64,000 bases of DNA from Nocardia amikacinitolerans NBRC 108937 (GTDB lineage: Bacteria; Actinomycetota; Actinomycetes; Mycobacteriales; Mycobacteriaceae), in the NCBI RefSeq assembly GCF_001612615.1, contig NZ_BDAU01000030.1, positions 1 through 64,000 of the forward strand, in the 5' to 3' direction. The position numbers were made by a program, and so were the translations under genes. Below, piece by piece: positions 1-7,844 of the stretch (positions within the stretch are counted from its first letter, which is position 1; each line of letters starts with the position of its first letter). The notes below the pieces were generated by a model. It was not told the DNA's origin. It ran no database searches and was given only the letters and a program-made list of their open reading frames with translations.

Positions 1-809
1 ACTTCGCGAAAGTCTTCTGGCACAGAGTAACCAGCGTCTCGCAGCGTGTGAATACTCGTGCCAAGTTCACCTCGCGTCAGCTTCTTCACCAGCTTTGGCG
101 GCAACGCGGGCGGTAAACTCAGCCGGATCAACTCCTTTACTGCCACCTCAGCGGCGCTACCAGCATCAATTACCGCGCGTCGAAACTGGCCAGCGGAGTG
201 CAATGAGCGCGCATCCCTGACGAGCAGCCATGGAAGCGAGGGGGATTCCGCCGATGCCGCCAGATCGAAGCAGCGGCGCAGAAGTGCAGCGGAAGCAGGC
301 TGGATCTCCCGTCTGACGAATTTCTGCGGCTTAAGCGGAATTTGCACCACCTCTACATCTGCGGAGTCTGGAGTCACCCTCCAGATCGGCCTAGGAATCT
401 TCGACCAAGTTTCCGGCTGATGCCCAACTACTGTCATCTGCTGCCCGGTAGCCAATTCCAGCCATGTTGAGGCGGTGGTCCACCAACTTCCCATCGCAGA
501 CCTGAATTGTGCACCGATAACCTGCAGTTGGCTCTCTTCGCAATTGACCTCAGCTGTGAGAGCGAATTTGCGAACGATAATCGTCCGGTCGGTATCTGGT
601 GGAAGCACGAGCGCAGAGCCCCAGTCGAAGTAGTGATCCAGCATGAGACCCAGGGGCCGCTGAAGATTGCGGTCCATGTCTGGATCGGAAGGGAAGTGGG
701 CTTCTGCTGAGTGGCCTGCTATCAACGTCTTGAAGACTGCACCCAGCGCATCCTCTGTGACGGTCATCAGCCGATCCAGATCACACAGCCACTCAAACCG
801 TATCGTCAC
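1..809 (-). CDS. Hypothetical protein, 3' end beyond the window
   Basis: An uninterrupted minus-strand frame runs from a GTG at 809 off the left edge, giving about 269 residues of the N-terminal part. The start is supported by GGGAGG five bases upstream, and an in-frame TAA lies a short way before it. The protein begins MTIRFEWLCDLDRLM and carries a helical stretch near residues 200-235 (LLVRDARSLHSAGQFRRAVI, then AAEVAVKELI). That stretch resembles the helical region of uncharacterised actinobacterial proteins of mobile regions. No catalytic motif is visible and no function is assigned. A short palindrome (GGGTTA-GT-TAACCC, 842-855) lies about 33 bases upstream and may overlap its promoter. 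Confidence 0.7.
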   Translation of the reverse strand, partial: MTIRFEWLCDLDRLMTVTEDALGAVFKTLIAGHSAEAHFPSDPDMDRNLQRPLGLMLDHYFDWGSALVLPPDTDRTIIVRKFALTAEVNCEESQLQVIGAQFRSAMGSWWTTASTWLELATGQQMTVVGHQPETWSKIPRPIWRVTPDSADVEVVQIPLKPQKFVRREIQPASAALLRRCFDLAASAESPSLPWLLVRDARSLHSAGQFRRAVIDAGSAAEVAVKELIRLSLPPALPPKLVKKLTRGELGTSIHTLRDAGYSVPEDFRE

Positions 810-841
810 GTAGCCCTCCCAGTACGTTGCACCTTCTGAAC

Positions 842-855
842 GGGTTAGTTAACCC
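842..855. promoter_or_regulatory. Small palindrome upstream of the left-edge gene
   Basis: GGGTTA and TAACCC are perfect inverted copies separated by two bases. The site lies just upstream of the GTG-started gene reading left from 809, where an operator would be expected. It could also be chance. The rest of 856-1119 shows no convincing gene: the short frames there lack ribosome sites and recognisable sequence. Confidence 0.3.
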
Positions 856-1119
856 CGAGACTCGAAACGCCAGCCACCAGGTGTCGCCGACGACGACACA
901 ACTGACAACAACGCCGACGACAGCTGATCCCCATCGCGCCGCCGCTTCACGCTGCTTGCGAGTCGAAACACTCTCATCGGTGGCTCGACCCATGCCTGAC
1001 AGTGCGGGACCAGATGGGGACCACACGTCATTCACGTCCACGAACATCACCCGCATGGTCTAACCGCCGCCCATTATGCAAAACGCTTGTGGCGTGCGCA
1101 GATTCGACGTCATCCCTCC

Positions 1120-1163
1120 TGGGGTCAAGTAGTCGCAGGTTCAAATCCTGTCAGCCCGACCAG
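1120..1163 (+). other. tRNA 3'-end remnant, probable attachment (att) site
   Basis: The sequence contains a T-arm (GCAGG-TTCAAAT-CCTGT), the 3' side of an acceptor stem (CAGCCCG), a discriminator A and an encoded CCA ending at 1163. The upstream 75 bases contain no complementary 5' acceptor strand (CGGGCTG expected), no D-arm and no anticodon arm, so this is not a complete tRNA. A 3' tRNA end alone is the usual scar left where an integrative element recombined into a tRNA gene. The decayed tyrosine recombinase at 4993-5397 fits this reading. Confidence 0.6.
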
Positions 1164-1234
1164 AGCGGCCTTACTCGAACCAGTAACCGGTTGAACGCCG
1201 GTTGCCGGGGGTAAGTCCGCTTCGGTGAGTCGTG

Positions 1235-1263
1235 AGAGAGCCTCCGCTAAGCGGGGGCTCTCT
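1235..1263. terminator. Strong hairpin terminator
   Basis: AGAGAGCC and GGCTCTCT flank CCGC/GCGG, giving a long stem with a short TAA loop and a T after the 3' arm. It lies between the tRNA remnant and the TIR-like gene and could stop transcription from either side. The interval 1264-1644 shows no other supported feature. Confidence 0.6.
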
Positions 1264-1644
1264 TCGCGTTGGGCGTGTGGCGTAGGCCGGTGGTGGTGAT
1301 ATGCTCTGCTGGCTTCGCGGCAAAAGAAATAGTCGAGTATGCAAAGCCGTTCGCTCGAAGAGATGCCTGAATGTTCAGTCATATAAACTTATATCTTGAG
1401 CTCGATAAATAGTAAATCACGTCGCGCCATGCGTGCCTAATAAGGTCGACAACGGTATTGTTGTTGCGATTCGACCTGTGAGCAATGGTCTTGCAATTGA
1501 ACAGTGACAGGCGAGGTCGTTTTCGGATCCGGGCTCATGGTTCGTTAGCCGTGGCGGCGACCCAATGGCATCGGGTGCAACAGTTCGGGATGTATACTAA
1601 TCAGATGATCGCCCAATTGGCTGACCGCCTTCCGACATACGGTG

Positions 1645-2241
1645 TCAGCAGGTAGCGTTCCGCTGGCGGCGATCACGACTGTTGTCGATCAAGGCGTCGC
1701 GAGTTGTTCGCCCCACGTATGCATCGCTAATCCAGTCGCGGATGGTCTGTTTACTGCTGGGGTAAACGTAGTACCGGGCATATCCAAGATTGCGACCATA
1801 GGCATCGCGCTCGACGTTGTCGCTGACCCTGCCTGGAAGCCTGCTATTGCCGGCTACGCTTGGAAGTTCGATGGCGAGTAGTCCGTTCACTTTGCTGTGC
1901 TTGCTACCACGCAACGACGAAAAGACCTCCCAATCGACGTACTTTCTCGCCCAAGTGCACTTGCCTATTAGCACGATCGTGACGGTCGAGTTGCCAAGGT
2001 AATCTTGGCGGATCCGGCTCATGATGTAGTCGGTGTCTTCGCTGTCGATGAAGTCGTCCTCGTCGGTGACACCAATGGTTTTGGCGATGAACTCGGTGCC
2101 GAAGTCATCGAGGAAGGTGCTGACCTCGTCGACGTCTTCGCCGTGGTACGAGATGAAACACTTGTGGCGGGTGGAATCGACTTTGCGTGCAGCCGCTCTG
2201 TCGGCGATGAACTGCAGCTGCCTCTGCTCGTAGTGGCCCAC
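1645..2241 (-). CDS. TIR-like (DUF1863/ThsB-like) domain protein
   Basis: A 198-residue protein with a single MTH538/DUF1863-type TIR-like fold. Visible landmarks are KCFISYHGED near residues 28-37 (strand A), an acidic DDFIDSEDTDYIMSRI segment near 63-78, STVTIVLIG near 86-94 and VDWEVFSSLR near 102-111. Members of this family include the sensor ThsB of the Thoeris anti-phage system, which makes a cyclic-ADP-ribose-type signal from NAD. No ThsA-like gene (SIR2/SLOG) is seen here. The GTG start has AAGGGAG five bases upstream. The gene is transcribed away from the SLATT gene at 2289, with 47 bases between starts, so the two probably share a control region. A role in phage defence is inferred. 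Confidence 0.8.
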   Translation of the reverse strand: MGHYEQRQLQFIADRAAARKVDSTRHKCFISYHGEDVDEVSTFLDDFGTEFIAKTIGVTDEDDFIDSEDTDYIMSRIRQDYLGNSTVTIVLIGKCTWARKYVDWEVFSSLRGSKHSKVNGLLAIELPSVAGNSRLPGRVSDNVERDAYGRNLGYARYYVYPSSKQTIRDWISDAYVGRTTRDALIDNSRDRRQRNATC

Positions 2242-2288
2242 GAGGGCTCCCTTCTGATCAACGGGGACAACACGGCCGAGGTTAGACC

Positions 2289-3218
2289 GTGGGACTGACA
2301 GCTCTGAGGCATGATGGCAAGGTGTCTGCTCCCCCCTCGGTGGTTCCCGACTCGGCTATGCCCCAGCTGTTTCAGGCGGCGGATGTCGCCTCACTCGACG
2401 GCCAACGCTCCTACGTGGGAGGGATCCGCCAGCGTCTCGTGCTACTCGTGATCGCGGCCGCCACCGGCGTCGTTACCTGGCGCGTCGGAAGCGGGCGTGT
2501 CGATCTCCTCGGGCTCGTCGGCGTGGGCGCATTCATTGGGGCAATCGTCGTTGAGGCATCGCTGTGGCGTCGACGGCCGGATAAGACGTGGTACGACGGT
2601 CGTGCAATCGCGGAGTCAGCGAAGACGTTGGCCTGGAAGTTCGCAGTAGGAGGTGCTCCTTTTGCGATTAATATGCCTGATCCTGAGGCAACGACGGCTC
2701 TCATCGATAAGTTTCATAAACTCAAGCAGCAATTTCCTGATGTGGAACTTTCGCCAGTGCAGGCACCTCAGGTATCTGAGTGGATGAAGACTCAAAGAAC
2801 AGGGTCATTCGAAGAGCGAAAGAAGGTTTACCTTGAGGGTAGAATTCGGGATCAGCAGGCGTGGTACGCAGCGAAGTCTGCATACAATAAACGCCAATCT
2901 AAGCGGTGGCGTGCCGGTCTGATTGCGCTTGAGTCTGGCGGCGCTCTAGCCTCACTGGCGACTGCAGTTATTAACACATCGGTAATGCTCGGTCCTGCAA
3001 TAGCCATGATATCCGGTGCAGCCCTGGCCTGGATTGAGACCAAACAGCATGACTCGCTTGCCCGCGCCTACTCTGCGGCGAGTTTTGACCTCTCAAACGC
3101 AGAGACGAAGTTGATGTTAGTGGATACGGAGGTCTCGTGGAGCCGTGAAGTCGATGATGCCGAGGAGGCGATTAGCCGCGAGCATGTCGTGTGGCTGGCG
3201 ACAAGGCACCGACTCTAG
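2289..3218 (+). CDS. SLATT-type (DUF4231-like) two-pair transmembrane protein
   Basis: A 309-residue protein with two membrane hairpins: one near residues 49-93 (LVLLVIAAATGVVTW, then LVGVGAFIGAIVVEASLW) and one near 208-250. Between them is a soluble segment starting with DKTWYDGRAIAES. This layout matches the SLATT_3 plus SLATT_1 effector domains, which pair with SMODS, SLOG or TIR sensors in predicted conflict systems and are thought to form pores or aggregates when triggered. The neighbours fit: a TIR-like gene is divergent and a nucleotide-sensor-like gene is convergent. The start is uncertain: GTG 2289 gives the longest form, with GTG 2322 and ATG 2358 as alternatives, and none has a good ribosome site. 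Confidence 0.75.
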   Translation: MGLTALRHDGKVSAPPSVVPDSAMPQLFQAADVASLDGQRSYVGGIRQRLVLLVIAAATGVVTWRVGSGRVDLLGLVGVGAFIGAIVVEASLWRRRPDKTWYDGRAIAESAKTLAWKFAVGGAPFAINMPDPEATTALIDKFHKLKQQFPDVELSPVQAPQVSEWMKTQRTGSFEERKKVYLEGRIRDQQAWYAAKSAYNKRQSKRWRAGLIALESGGALASLATAVINTSVMLGPAIAMISGAALAWIETKQHDSLARAYSAASFDLSNAETKLMLVDTEVSWSREVDDAEEAISREHVVWLATRHRL

Positions 3219-3363
3219 TCGCTGAGCAAATCGGCAGATGGAGCCGACTCGGCCCTCTAGCAGATACAGAGCGCGACAAGAAAGTTGATAATCGCCTCGA
3301 CCGTCATGAACGCTGGCATTACCGAGTAGCCGACAATCTGAGCTTGAAGTGCAGCACAACGCT

Positions 3364-4239
3364 TTAAGATAATTGACTTTCGCTCTCGGCCAAAGCTTTC
3401 GCTTCGAGCACAGCGCTGGCAAAATTGGAGTCGGCTTCGGCTGAATTTAAGAGAGCTGTAACTTGCCCATCTTTAAACTCGGCCACGCCGCAGGAAATAA
3501 ACGTCTTCCTAAATGCGCGTATCCCTCCGATCTCCGACAGATCCCTTTCGAACTTCAACCGACTCTTGCGATTTGACAGCTCTTCCTCAAGTAGATCTTC
3601 GAGTCGGTGCCAATATTTCAAGTTTAGCTTCATGCGCACTCCGGGTTTGAGTCCGATCCCCACGCAATATGTTCTTGGCTGCAAGTAGAAATAATCAACT
3701 GCATAATATTCACATCGACCGGTGAACTCAATTCTCTTCAGTGCGGCTAGCAGCGACTCCGCTGCGTCCAGTCCGTATAGACCAATAGGCTCATCGGGAA
3801 GGGACATCGTGAACGCATATCCATACTGGTCATCAGTAAGCGGAGTTGATACGCCCAGGCGGTAGCGTAGTAATCGCTGGAGATGGCGGATATCGGCGTA
3901 AATATGATGCCGATAATGAGCATAATTGAATTGTGGCAAAACTCCCTTTTTCCTTAGCAAGATTAGTGATGATTGCTCACGGCCGATGCCATGGCAATAG
4001 CCGAGTTCGTAACTAACATTACTGGAATCGCCTGTCGTGTCGATGACCACTTGGTCTGCTTCGCGGAGCATTCTGAGGACCTCGTCAACCACAGCGCCAG
4101 ACGACGGCAGTTCGTCGCCCCGCAACACCTTGTATCCGGCTTCGCGGAGGATGTTGCTTATGGCCTGGTAAGTCGGATCGTTCCATGCTTCCTTAGCGAA
4201 CCTCATTGCAACGAAGGCAAGGCGTTCTGGATCTGGCAT
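3364..4239 (-). CDS. Nucleoside 2-deoxyribosyltransferase-like sensor protein
   Basis: A 291-residue protein whose N-terminal 120 residues carry the signature of Rossmann-like nucleoside-deoxyribosyltransferase relatives: FVAMRF near residue 9, AISNILREAGYKV, then ADQVVIDTTGDSSNVSYELG with GYCHGIG. The remaining 170 residues are unassigned and rich in aromatic and charged residues. In this superfamily the domain binds or cleaves nucleotides, and related domains act as sensors or effectors in defence loci. The ATG at 4239 was chosen because GAGG lies six bases upstream. The frame stays open to a GTG at 4425 without a properly spaced ribosome site, so a 62-residue low-complexity extension is possible. 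The gene is convergent with the SLATT gene. Nothing is identified in 4240-4498. Confidence 0.7.
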   Translation of the reverse strand: MPDPERLAFVAMRFAKEAWNDPTYQAISNILREAGYKVLRGDELPSSGAVVDEVLRMLREADQVVIDTTGDSSNVSYELGYCHGIGREQSSLILLRKKGVLPQFNYAHYRHHIYADIRHLQRLLRYRLGVSTPLTDDQYGYAFTMSLPDEPIGLYGLDAAESLLAALKRIEFTGRCEYYAVDYFYLQPRTYCVGIGLKPGVRMKLNLKYWHRLEDLLEEELSNRKSRLKFERDLSEIGGIRAFRKTFISCGVAEFKDGQVTALLNSAEADSNFASAVLEAKALAESESQLS

Positions 4240-4498
4240 TTGGTTCCTCAAGCGATTACTGGTTGACGTGAGGTTCGCCCGGTCTATTGTCCCTTGGGCT
4301 CGGCGTTCGCTTGTAATTGACACAAGACCTGTGACCACAAGTTCAGACGTGGTACCGGCTAGTCGAGAAGGCTCCATCTCGGCATACGTTGTAACAACGC
4401 TCGTTGTTCCTGCGTAGCTCGACACCTCCCAGGCACTTGTGACTGTCCTTACGCGGGCTGGATACTGGCTTCGACGTCGAAGTATTCCAGTGCCGACG

Positions 4499-4846
4499 TC
4501 AGCTTGGTGCCACTTTCCTGTATCGGTTTGCGGCCGGTCGAATCACTACCCCACGCTCAATGAGCGCTCCCCGCACACTGCTCTTGGCCTTGCCGAGTTG
4601 TGCGCCAATCGCTTGCGGCGAGAGACCTTCGCCGTAGAGCTTGGCTGCCAGCTTCGCCTGTTCGTCGGTCATCGGTTGCTTCCGCAGCTCCACCCCGGCA
4701 CCACGCAGTAACTTCAAGATGCCGCCTTTGGATAATTTGTACTGCTCGCACAACTTCGGCGTCGACGTTCCACTGCGGTAAGCCTCAGTCAACTCAGCAA
4801 TCATGGCAGCTGACAGCCGCTGATCCAGCCGACGAACCTGTATCAT
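4499..4846 (-). CDS. HTH DNA-binding protein of a mobile element
   Basis: A 115-residue protein with two helix-turn-helix-like repeats: AAMIAELTEAYRSGTSTPKL with LSKGGILKLLR near residues 13-48, and DEQAKLAAKLYGEGLSPQAI with LGKAKSSVRGAL near 61-95. The pattern resembles the HTH region of resolvases, so a recombinase accessory role is likely. The ATG at 4846 overlaps the stop of a preceding frame as ATGA (4843-4846), a sign of translational coupling to an upstream gene that is now truncated. The gene lies between the defence-like genes and the integrase remnant. Confidence 0.6.
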   Translation of the reverse strand: MIQVRRLDQRLSAAMIAELTEAYRSGTSTPKLCEQYKLSKGGILKLLRGAGVELRKQPMTDEQAKLAAKLYGEGLSPQAIGAQLGKAKSSVRGALIERGVVIRPAANRYRKVAPS

Positions 4847-4950
4847 TTTGCTTGTTTTGGCTGGTCGACGGGGTGCGGTCGACGCCAGTCGTTCAATGAC
4901 CTTGCTAAGACTGTCGTCCTGTTTCGAGTACCGTCCCAGTAGGTCGACAC
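4843..4950 (-). pseudogene. C-terminal stub coupled to the HTH gene
   Basis: A frame of 35 codons (from a GTG at 4950, VSTYWDGTRNRTTVLAR onward) ends in a TGA that overlaps the start of the HTH gene as ATGA. The overlap implies that a longer gene once ended here. Its 5' part is gone: the terminator hairpin and the integrase remnant now lie immediately upstream. Given its partner, it may be the tail of a serine recombinase. That is inference, because the stub has no diagnostic residue. Confidence 0.35.
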
Positions 4951-4955
4951 CGGCG

Positions 4956-4987
4956 AAAGCCCCTCTGACCAGCGTCGGAGGGGCTTT
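4956..4987. terminator. Bidirectional hairpin terminator
   Basis: AAAGCCCCTC and GAGGGGCTTT form a perfect 10-bp stem around a 12-base loop. The right arm is followed by T-rich sequence in the plus direction, and the left arm gives a run of T on the minus strand. It lies immediately after the integrase remnant, which reads leftward. Confidence 0.75.
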
Positions 4988-4992
4988 TCTCA

Positions 4993-5397
4993 TCATCCAA
5001 CCACCCGCAGAGCGGGACCAGAACGGGACCGCAGGTGCTTGGAGAGCACGTTTCCGTCCTCGACTAGCGCTTGGATGTCCGGATGTAGGTAGCGCTGGGT
5101 GATGCGCGGATCGGTGTGCCCGGCGATCTTCTGAAGCCGATGCACCGGTACCCCGGCATCCGCGAATCACGTGAGTCCGGTACGCCGCAGCCCATTGCGG
5201 CGCAGGTGTTCGAACCCGAGCTTGGCCACCACGTCGCCCCAATGTGTGGCACGTCGGAGGACTCTGGTCGAGATCCGGCCGCCGCGCGGACCCACAAGCA
5301 GCCGAGCGTCGGGCCTTGCGTTCGCGGCGTTGATCCGGCGCGCCACGGTTCGCCACCAGCCTCTGCTCAACGGCACCACGGTCATGTGATCCGCCAT
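4993..5397 (-). pseudogene. Tyrosine recombinase (phage integrase) C-terminal remnant
   Basis: About 135 codons align by eye with the catalytic end of actinophage-type integrases: DARLLVGPRGGRIST, then LRRNGLRRTGLT, FADAGVPVHRLQKIAGH and RYLHPD. The last two contain the family's GH and tyrosine boxes. A TGA at 5169-5167 replaces the tryptophan expected after RTGLT, and the HxxR box reads NGLR, so its histidine is lost. The N-terminal half of the enzyme is absent, and the GFA gene begins right after. The gene is dead and marks one boundary of a former integrated element whose other end may be the tRNA scar at 1120-1163. Confidence 0.75.
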
Positions 5398-5438
5398 CGC
5401 CGCGCCGGGGAAATGCGGTCGGCACGGCGATCGTCCGG

Positions 5439-5822
5439 TCAGGAGCCAGCGTCGACGGATTCGATGACCGGCAGCCACAGCACGGCGTTGTCCTTGCAGG
5501 ACTGGTGCACTGGGGTGAGTGCGCTGTGGTCGTCGAGGGCCATCATCGTGATGCCCATGGCGGTGCCGCCGTAGTCGATCGCGGCGACGAGCGAGCCGCA
5601 GGTGGGGCAGAAACCGCGTGCGGTGGTCGGGTAGGTGTTGTACCAGGCCGGTTCCCCGCCCTCGCCGGTCCATTCGAACGTGTCGAGCGGGAAGTCGACC
5701 CACGCGGTGAGCGGGCCGCCGGCCAGCTTCTGGCAGTGCGGACACGAGCACAGATGCGGCCAGCCGGCCTCCGCGTCGGCGCGAAACCGAATCCGCCCGC
5801 ACAAACAGCCACCCTCATACAT
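5439..5822 (-). CDS. GFA / CENP-V domain protein
   Basis: A 127-residue protein of the glutathione-dependent formaldehyde-activating (GFA) family. Zinc-binding cysteines are in place: CLCGRIRF near residue 6, CSCPHCQKLAGG near 25-36 and GFCPTCGSLVA near 70-80. Most family members are small zinc proteins of unknown substrate, and real formaldehyde/glutathione chemistry is shown for few. The ATG at 5822 has AGGGGAG six bases upstream, so a longer upstream reading is not needed. The stop lies 41 bases before the integrase remnant. Confidence 0.85.
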   Translation of the reverse strand: MYEGGCLCGRIRFRADAEAGWPHLCSCPHCQKLAGGPLTAWVDFPLDTFEWTGEGGEPAWYNTYPTTARGFCPTCGSLVAAIDYGGTAMGITMMALDDHSALTPVHQSCKDNAVLWLPVIESVDAGS

Positions 5823-6087
5823 CAGACGCTCCCCTCTCGATCCAATTTGGTTGTGGCCACGATGAAGGCCCAGATGTGTGTGGTCCGGGCGTCGGCTCCG
5901 GCCAGCGTAGAGCAGCGAGGCCAGCCAGGCGGGGACTTGCGTGGTATGCCGCGGTGGGCGGGTCAGAGGCACGCCGCAGCAACTGTTTCGCGCGATCTCG
6001 AATGACGTTGTCCACCGGGACACGAACGCTCGACTATGCTCGGTCGAGTTCATCTCAGATAGGAAGTCAGGGGGGATCGCAGCAGTG

Positions 6088-6657
6088 ATGACCGAACGAG
6101 TTCTCTTGTCGCACTAGCTGGTTGAGATTTTCGAAGATGTCGAAATGTTGAGGAGCGGAGATCGTTTCGACGCACTGTTTCATGCGGTGCCGTTGCCCTC
6201 ACCATGGAGTCTCGAGCAGTACTTGGCGTCAATCTCGACGCATCGAGCGCGCCCCATCACGTTGTGTCCCGTCGATACGACAGGCATGGGGAAAGCCGGG
6301 TGCGGCACGGGCAGCGGTCTGTGGATCGCGCGTCGTGATGACGATGTCATCGTCTATGACCGCGATACCTCGGGCTGGCACGCGCAGCACATCGTGCTAC
6401 ACGAAATCGGACACATGCTTCTCGAACACGATCGGCAGGACACGCTTCCCACGGGGGTGGATATCCCCGTGGTTGGCGCGCTGTTGCCCTCGGTTTCGCT
6501 GGAGGCCATCCAGTACGTGCTGGGTCGAGATGCCTACGACGATGTTCGTGAGCGGGACGCGGAAGCATTTGCCGATCTGGCGATGGTCCGCGCACAGATG
6601 CCCGGCTCGCCGTCGGCATCGTTGCGGGGGACGTTCTTTCGGGGGCGGCGCCGATGA
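6088..6657 (+). pseudogene. ImmA/IrrE-like metallopeptidase with an early amber codon
   Basis: The frame from ATG 6088 reads MTERVLLSH, meets TAG at 6115-6117, then continues open for 180 codons to 6657. The ribosome site AGGGGGG (6069-6075) fits this upstream start. A restart at ATG 6145 would give a 170-residue protein but has no visible ribosome site. The intact part carries the zinc site HEIGHMLLEH near codons 109-118 of the full frame, as in ImmA/IrrE peptidases that cut XRE-type repressors. Its stop overlaps the start of the next gene (ATGA), so it was the first gene of an operon. It may be a pseudogene, a restart-translated gene, or a sequencing error. Confidence 0.6.
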
Positions 6658-7844
6658 TCTCTCCGATACCTGCGTGGATCGCGCTGCCGATCATTGTCGT
6701 CGTCGCATCGATCACGCTCGGTCGATGGATTGTGTTCGGCGAGAACGTAGTCGACCGATTGGTCAACCGTTCGCTTGCGTGGGCGGTAGTGGGGTTGCTT
6801 TTGCATCAGCGTGGAGTGGCACCCGGTGTCGCGAGTTGGCTGCATCAGCTCTCGCTCGGCTGCATCCTCTTCATTCTCGCTGGAATCTATGGGATCGCCG
6901 CATTGTGGGGTGGTGCGGATCCAGACACCGCTCGACTTCGGCAGCGTCGCTACGACGCGGCTACGGCAGGTGTATTCGTCGCTGTGCTGGCTGCGGGTAC
7001 ACCGGCCCGCGGCCGGGGGTTGTTGATCGATCAGTCGCTCGGCTGGCCGTCGATCGTGTTCTGGGGTTTCTTCGGTGTCCCACTCGCGGTGTGCGCGGTG
7101 CTCATCTTGTCGCTGAGTCTGCGCGAATTCCGCGGAGACGATCTCCGTGTCCAGGAACGGCTGGTCTACTACGCGATCTTCGCTGCAGCCGGAGGACTGC
7201 TCATCGACGCGGTCGCCGGGCCCTCGGTTGCGGCATTTCACACCTTCACCGGCATCCCCTCTTCCGACCCTCAGATGGTTCGAAAGGCGGCCACCTTCTT
7301 CGCGGCGACGCTGACTGCCGCGCTCATCACGGCGGTACCGCTCGCGTCTGCGGTGCTGTCTCGGCTGGGCTGGCTCGGTGACGGCCGCGACTGCCGCCGA
7401 CTGCTTCCGTTGTGGCGCGACCTCACCGACCTCCTCCCCGGCGTTGTGCTCTACTCAGCTGCCGAACTCGCGCAACTGGCCCCGCAGGTTCGGCTGCACC
7501 GGATGAACGTAGAGATCCGCGACGCGTTGCTGCAACTGCGCCCCTATATGCACGACCTCACCGATACGACGCCGTTCCCCGGTGACAGTGGTCGTGATAC
7601 AGGTCCGAGCGCGCACGCGCTACGCGTCGCCAGCGCGTTCTACGCCAAAACCACAGGCGCCCAACTTGAACTGACATCGAGGCAAGTGCAGATCGCGTCT
7701 GGCGCTCCGGGAGGTGACCCGGACACCGAACTGCGAAGCCTGCTCGAGCTGGCCCGTGACTGGCCCGCAGCCAAAGCGCGCGTGCACCAGCGGCACACAG
7801 TAGTGTCGCTGCCGGACCGACCGAACAAGGAGCAAGCCCGTTGA
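6654..7844 (+). CDS. MAB_1171c-type membrane protein
   Basis: A 396-residue protein with about seven hydrophobic segments in the first 240 residues (for example WIALPIIVVVASITLGRWI, IVFWGFFGVPLAVCAVLIL and LITAVPLASAVLSRLGWLG). A soluble C-terminal part includes DLLPGVVLYSAAELAQLA and ends with a hydrophilic tail. This is the layout of the actinobacterial MAB_1171c/DUF6545 family, commonly encoded beside ImmA-like peptidases and small regulators; its function is unknown. It overlaps both neighbours by four bases, so the three genes are probably co-translated. Confidence 0.8.
   Translation: MISPIPAWIALPIIVVVASITLGRWIVFGENVVDRLVNRSLAWAVVGLLLHQRGVAPGVASWLHQLSLGCILFILAGIYGIAALWGGADPDTARLRQRRYDAATAGVFVAVLAAGTPARGRGLLIDQSLGWPSIVFWGFFGVPLAVCAVLILSLSLREFRGDDLRVQERLVYYAIFAAAGGLLIDAVAGPSVAAFHTFTGIPSSDPQMVRKAATFFAATLTAALITAVPLASAVLSRLGWLGDGRDCRRLLPLWRDLTDLLPGVVLYSAAELAQLAPQVRLHRMNVEIRDALLQLRPYMHDLTDTTPFPGDSGRDTGPSAHALRVASAFYAKTTGAQLELTSRQVQIASGAPGGDPDTELRSLLELARDWPAAKARVHQRHTVVSLPDRPNKEQAR

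Noticed and set aside
793..1056. 87-residue minus-strand frame
   Set aside because: It overlaps the well-supported GTG start of the left-edge gene in another frame, has no ribosome site and shows no recognisable sequence.
1087..1163. Complete tRNA gene at the CCA end
   Set aside because: No 5' acceptor strand, D-arm or anticodon arm can be formed upstream; only the T-arm and 3' acceptor end are present.
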